A DNA stretch of 64,000 bases from DASSUW01 sp963811895 (GTDB lineage Bacteria; Actinomycetota; Thermoleophilia; Solirubrobacterales; Solirubrobacteraceae): positions 806,001-870,000 of the forward strand of contig CAWETE010000004.1 in the NCBI GenBank assembly GCA_963811895.1, given 5' to 3'. Every line of letters starts with the position of its first letter. The stretch's first letter is position 1. Shown here piece by piece: positions 61,144 to 64,000 of this stretch. The position numbers and the translations under genes are program-made. Under the pieces are notes generated by a model, which was not told the DNA's origin, made no database searches, and saw only the letters and a program-made list of their open reading frames with translations.

Positions 61144-61996
61144 GGGCTAGCTCCTCGGCGGGGGTCTCGACGCGGCAGTCGGGCAGGATGCGCTTGCCCA
61201 GGCGGGCGAGCACCTTGCCCGGCCCGACCTCGACGAAGCGGCGCCCCCCGGCCTCGTGCATGGCCAGCACGGTCTCGCGCCAGCGCACAGGGCGTGTCAA
61301 GACCTTGGTCAGCTCGTCGCGCACGTCATCGAACGGCTGCGTGGTCAGCGACGAGAAGACGGTGAAGGACGGCTCGTGCAGCTCGGCCTCGTCGAGCGCG
61401 GCGCGGAACGGCTCGACGGCCGGCTCCATGCTCGGCGAGTGGAACGCGCCGGCCACGTCGACGGCGATCGTGCGGCGGCCGTACTCGCGCGCGGCCTCCT
61501 CGGCCGTCTCGAGCTTGTCGCGCGGCCCGGAGAGGATGACCTGGCCGGGCGCGTTGTCGTTGGCGACGGTCACGCCGGCGGCCTCGGCGATCGCCGCGGC
61601 CTCCTCCTCGCTCGCGCCGATCAGGGCGAGCATCGAGCCGACGTCGTCGGCCTCGGCCATCAGCTTGCCGCGGAGCACGACGAGTTCGAGCGCGTCGTCG
61701 CGCTCGAACACGCCGGCGGCGGCGAGCGCGGCCAGCTCGCCGAGCGAGTGGCCGGCGCCGGCGGCGGCGTCGAGCTCGAGCGCGTCCCAGCCGGCGAGGC
61801 TGGCGCAGAAGATCGCGGGCTGGGCGAAGCGGGTCGACTCGCCGGCGCGCGGGAACGGGTCCTCGCCCACGAGCGCTGTCACGCGCTCGAGCAGGTCGGG
61901 GGCGCGCTCTGCGACGAGTTCACGCATCTCAGGTGTCTGGCTGCCCTGGCCGGGAAACAGCGCGACCGGAGCAGCGGGGTCGGTGATCGAGGTCAC
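61136..61996 (-). CDS. fabD: Malonyl-CoA:ACP transacylase
   Basis: Loads malonate onto ACP. 286 residues with the LFPGQGSQ N-terminal motif, the nucleophile Ser84 in AGHSLGELAAL and His186 in GAFHSPSMEP. It is the first gene of the FAS-II operon; the promoter is expected in 61997-62100, where no box stands out. Confidence 0.95.
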   Translation of the reverse strand: MTSITDPAAPVALFPGQGSQTPEMRELVAERAPDLLERVTALVGEDPFPRAGESTRFAQPAIFCASLAGWDALELDAAAGAGHSLGELAALAAAGVFERDDALELVVLRGKLMAEADDVGSMLALIGASEEEAAAIAEAAGVTVANDNAPGQVILSGPRDKLETAEEAAREYGRRTIAVDVAGAFHSPSMEPAVEPFRAALDEAELHEPSFTVFSSLTTQPFDDVRDELTKVLTRPVRWRETVLAMHEAGGRRFVEVGPGKVLARLGKRILPDCRVETPAEELAHA

Positions 61997-62101
61997 ACGT
62001 AGAACTTGTCCACGGGATACGCGTGGTCACAGCGTTGTGGGGCGAACCCCCCGGCCGGGGGGTGCCCGTCCCCCCGGGGTGCTGTTGAGGAATGTTGGGA
62101 G
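61997..62101 (-). promoter_or_regulatory. Upstream region of the FAS-II operon with an 18-bp GC palindrome
   Basis: ACCCCCCGGCCGGGGGGT at 62046-62063 is a perfect palindrome; a second G/C block (CCCCCCGGGG) follows at 62071-62080. These lie 50-85 nt upstream of the fabD ATG. They might be an operator for the fab operon or a terminator for leftward transcription from the two-component genes; the sequence does not decide. Confidence 0.35.
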
Positions 62102-62287
62102 GGACGAACTTCAACGGCGCATTGAGGGAGGCACGAAGGGGTGCATTTCGTCACCCGGCGTGGCGAACGCGTCGTGCGGGTGACGTTCGGCACCGCATAG
62201 GTGCGCTACGTCACCCGAAGCGACGCAACCCGAGCCCGGGTGACGAAATGCACCCCCGCTCCCCTACCCAGCGCAGTTGACGTTCGC
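62102..62287. repeat. Inverted-repeat element with a four-copy 17-mer array
   Basis: The outer ends are GACGAACTTCAACGGCGC (plus, 62103 on) and GCGAACGTCAACTGCGC (minus, from 62287), the latter nearly identical to the repeat at 1451. Inside, GGTGCATTTCGTCACCC at 62140-62156 and its exact complement at 62238-62254 enclose two variants at 62178-62194 (minus) and 62200-62216 (plus). Start-to-start spacing is 38, 22 and 38 nt, so the array is symmetrical. It may be a REP/MITE-like element or a multi-site operator. Confidence 0.55.
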
Positions 62288-62935
62288 TACGAGATGAGGC
62301 CCAGCCGCTGGGCCTTCTGAACCGCTTCAGCGCGATTCCGCACGCCCAGCTTGCGATACAGGGTCGAGGTGTGCTCCTTGACCGTGTGCGGCGAGAGGAA
62401 GAGCGTGCCGGCGATCTCGCGGTTGGTGGCGCCGCGAGGCGATCGCCTCGAGCACCTCGCGCTCGCGGTCGCTCAAAGGCGGGCCCTGCGGCGCCTCGTG
62501 CGGCCGGAACACGGTCATGCCGAGCCCGACCATGCGCACGGCGCCGGCGATGTCCGCCGCCGGCCAGTCCTTGGAGATGAAGCCCGCCGCGCCGGCCGCG
62601 CGCGCCGCGTTGGGCGAGATGCGCCCCGCGCCGGAGATCATCAGCACGTTGGTCTGCGGCGAGATCTCGCGCAGGCGCTCGCAGATCTCGGCGCCCGACT
62701 CCTGGCCGACGAACAGGTCCACCAGGGCGACGTGCGGCTCGTAGCGGCGCGTCAGCGCCACCGCCTCCTCCGAGTTGCGGGCGCTGACGCAGCGCTCGAC
62801 CCACGGCTGCTCGCCCAGCATGAGCCGGAAGCCCCAGTGCACGACCTCGTGGTCGTCGACGATCAGCACGCGCAGGCGCCGCTCGCCGCCGCCACCCGAG
62901 GTGAGGCGGCTGGGGTTGACGTCAGGTGCGGTCAA
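62287..62935 (-). CDS. NarL/FixJ-type response regulator (one frameshift)
   Basis: The receiver domain reads LRVLIVDDHEVVHWGFRLML, with the phospho-acceptor Asp in VALVDLFVGQESG and the conserved Lys in GFISKDW. The LuxR HTH begins LSDREREVLEAIAS; one extra base near 62435 shifts the frame, and the corrected frame reads GATNREIAGTLFLSPHTVKE then HTSTLYRKLGVRNRAEAV and ends with TAG at 62287. The corrected length is about 215 residues. It overlaps the kinase gene by 14 nt, so the two form a two-component system. The input signal is unknown. Confidence 0.9.
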
Positions 62936-64000
62936 CCGGTACCGCCAGTCGGACTCGCCACATGCCGGGCTCGCGCTCGCCGAACTCGACGATGCCGCCC
63001 ACCTGCAATGCCTCCAGCGCCGCCAGCCGCAGCCCCATGCCGGTCTGCCGCGGCCGGCCCGAGACGCCGTCGTTGGCGACCTCGAGCGTGAGCGTGCCGT
63101 CGGTGCGGTCGAGCGTCACCTCGACCTTCGAGGGCCGCGCGTGCTTGTGCGCGTTGCGGACCGCCTCGGCGAGCACCGACTGCGCGAGCGCCTCGATCGC
63201 CCGCGGCACCTCCACCCGCTCGGAGCCGGGCGTGAGCTTGATCGCCAGGTCGGGATGCTCGCGCCGCAGCCTGCCGACCTCCTCCAGCAGCGTCGTGTGC
63301 GTGTCCGGCGCCACGCGGCCGAGCGAGCGCTGCAGCGCCCGCCGCAGGTCGACCAGCGCGGCCTGCAGCTCGGCGGCGATCCGCTCGCGCGCCTCGGGCG
63401 ACAGCTCGGCCTGGCTGGAGAACACGAGCTGCACGCCGAACAGCCGCTGGATCACGCCCTCGTGCACGTCGCGCGCGAGGTCGATCCGCTCCTGCAGCTG
63501 GCGCGCCCGCGCGTGCTGGTTGGTGGCGAGCCGCGCGTGGGTGGCCAGGGCGGCCGTCTTGCCGAGCGCCCACAGCGCCTGGCGCTCGTTGGCCTTGAGC
63601 GGCGCGCTGCCCGGCCCGCGGTCCGACAGGATGACCCCGAGCCAGCGCCCGGCGGCCGACATCGGCGTGCACACCAGCGTCGCCTCGCGCAGCAGGTCGC
63701 GGTACTCCTCGGGGACCTCCGGCGTGTCGTCGTCGCGGACCTCGATCACGCGGTCCTCCTCGAGCGCCTGGCGCGCGATCGGCGCCGACTCGACGGTCAG
63801 GTGCGCGTTCTCGAACAGCTCGAGGTCGATCCCGTAGGCGCCCGCGGCGTGCACCCGCCGGCGCGCGTCGTCGTAGCGGAAGATCACCGCCCGGTCCATC
63901 GACGCGACGCGGCAGGTCGCCTCGCAGAGGCGGCTGTAGAAGTCGTCGGTCGAGCCGTCGACCTCCACGCGCGCCAGCAGCTCGACGAACGTCTCGAGCG
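62922..64000 (-). CDS. GAF-domain sensor histidine kinase of the NarX/DesK group (5' partial)
   Basis: The frame is open to the right edge (LETFVELLARVEVDGSTDD), so the start lies outside. A GAF domain occupies the first visible 130 residues (AVIFRYDDARRRVHAAGAYG, VCTPMSAAGRWLGVILSDRG). The HisKA_3 phosphorylation helix is RIDLARDVHEGVIQRLFGVQ with the His in DVHEG. The ATPase domain has AVRNAHKHARPSKVEV (N box) and ANDGVSGRPRQTGMGLRLA (G boxes). No membrane segment is visible, so sensing may be cytoplasmic. Partner: the response regulator at 62287. Confidence 0.88.
   Translation of the reverse strand, partial: LETFVELLARVEVDGSTDDFYSRLCEATCRVASMDRAVIFRYDDARRRVHAAGAYGIDLELFENAHLTVESAPIARQALEEDRVIEVRDDDTPEVPEEYRDLLREATLVCTPMSAAGRWLGVILSDRGPGSAPLKANERQALWALGKTAALATHARLATNQHARARQLQERIDLARDVHEGVIQRLFGVQLVFSSQAELSPEARERIAAELQAALVDLRRALQRSLGRVAPDTHTTLLEEVGRLRREHPDLAIKLTPGSERVEVPRAIEALAQSVLAEAVRNAHKHARPSKVEVTLDRTDGTLTLEVANDGVSGRPRQTGMGLRLAALEALQVGGIVEFGEREPGMWRVRLAVPVDRT

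Noticed and set aside
62102..62287. CRISPR array
   Set aside because: The 17-mers alternate in orientation, are only four and have unequal spacing, so they are an inverted-repeat array and not direct repeats with spacers.

Overview
The window is very GC-rich and densely packed. It is a core informational locus plus a fatty-acid synthesis locus of a bacterium that is almost certainly an actinobacterium in the broad sense. The best guess is class Thermoleophilia (Solirubrobacterales or relatives). This is inferred from the GC content, GTG/TTG starts, an InhA-like FabI, AccD-type carboxyltransferase beside FAS-II genes, zinc-type S14 and actinobacterial regulators; no rRNA is present to confirm it. 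No tRNA, rRNA, CRISPR array, prophage or complete insertion sequence was seen.

Layout. 1-1265 (+): a Vps62-like protein cut by the window edge, then a cupin. 1457-14274 (-): the S10-spc ribosomal operon read right to left (rpsJ, rplC, rplD, rplW, rplB, rpsS, rplV, rpsC, rplP, rpmC, rpsQ, rplN, rplX, rplE, rpsN, rpsH, rplF, rplR, rpsE, rpmD, rplO, secY, adk, map). 14417-17772 (-): tuf and fusA. The classical str operon is interrupted: between fusA and rpsG lie a membrane protein and a sigma factor fused to a bifunctional-nuclease domain (both +), and a quinone oxidoreductase following rpsG (-). 20392-24015 (-): rpsG, rpsL, ald and a PucR regulator form one tight same-strand run. 24093-26915: a small hydrolase, an O-methyltransferase, a DMT transporter and a HAD-like protein. 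27074-34776 (-): rpoC and rpoB. 35475-38748 (+): glyoxalase-like protein, large LuxR-type ATPase regulator and a small ORF. 38708-41811 (-): an unknown protein, a GT-C membrane protein and a BBE-type flavoenzyme. 41908-45415 (-): rplL, rplJ, rplA, rplK, nusG, secE, rpmG. 45511-54102: GH15 glucoamylase-like enzyme, epoxide-hydrolase-like protein, EEP nuclease/phosphatase family protein, an L7/L12-CTD-like small protein and a 1472-residue RHS protein. 54103-61996 (-): a nine-gene FAS-II operon (fabD, fabH, fabG, acpP, fabF, accD, maoC, fabI and a fatty-acyl-reductase-like SDR). 62287-64000 (-): a NarL-type response regulator and its histidine kinase, cut by the edge.

How the genes fit together. 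Most of the window makes the translation and transcription machinery. Genes overlap by 1-8 nt (ATGA/GTGA junctions), implying long polycistronic units and translational coupling. The FAS-II block provides initiation (FabD, FabH, AccD), the elongation cycle (FabF, FabG, MaoC-like dehydratase, FabI) and the carrier. PucR next to ald recalls the AdeR-ald pair of Bacillus.

Caveats. About 23 genuine coding sequences or junctions are broken by small indels. They are concentrated in rpoB and rpoC but also occur in rpsE, rpmD, rplJ, the sigma factor and several accessory genes. Nearly all look like one extra base, and the essential genes could not function as written. I treat these as uncorrected sequencing or assembly errors and annotate one gene across each break.

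Most interesting signals: the sigma factor/bifunctional-nuclease fusion with a near-perfect 26-bp inverted repeat inserted in frame in its linker; long low-complexity extensions on S3 (Gly/Arg), S17, L22, SecE, L10 and RpoB; a split str operon with rpsL directly behind ald; a probable attenuator in the fusA leader; and paired inverted-repeat elements at 1.3 and 62.2 kb, the latter containing a symmetrical four-copy 17-mer array.
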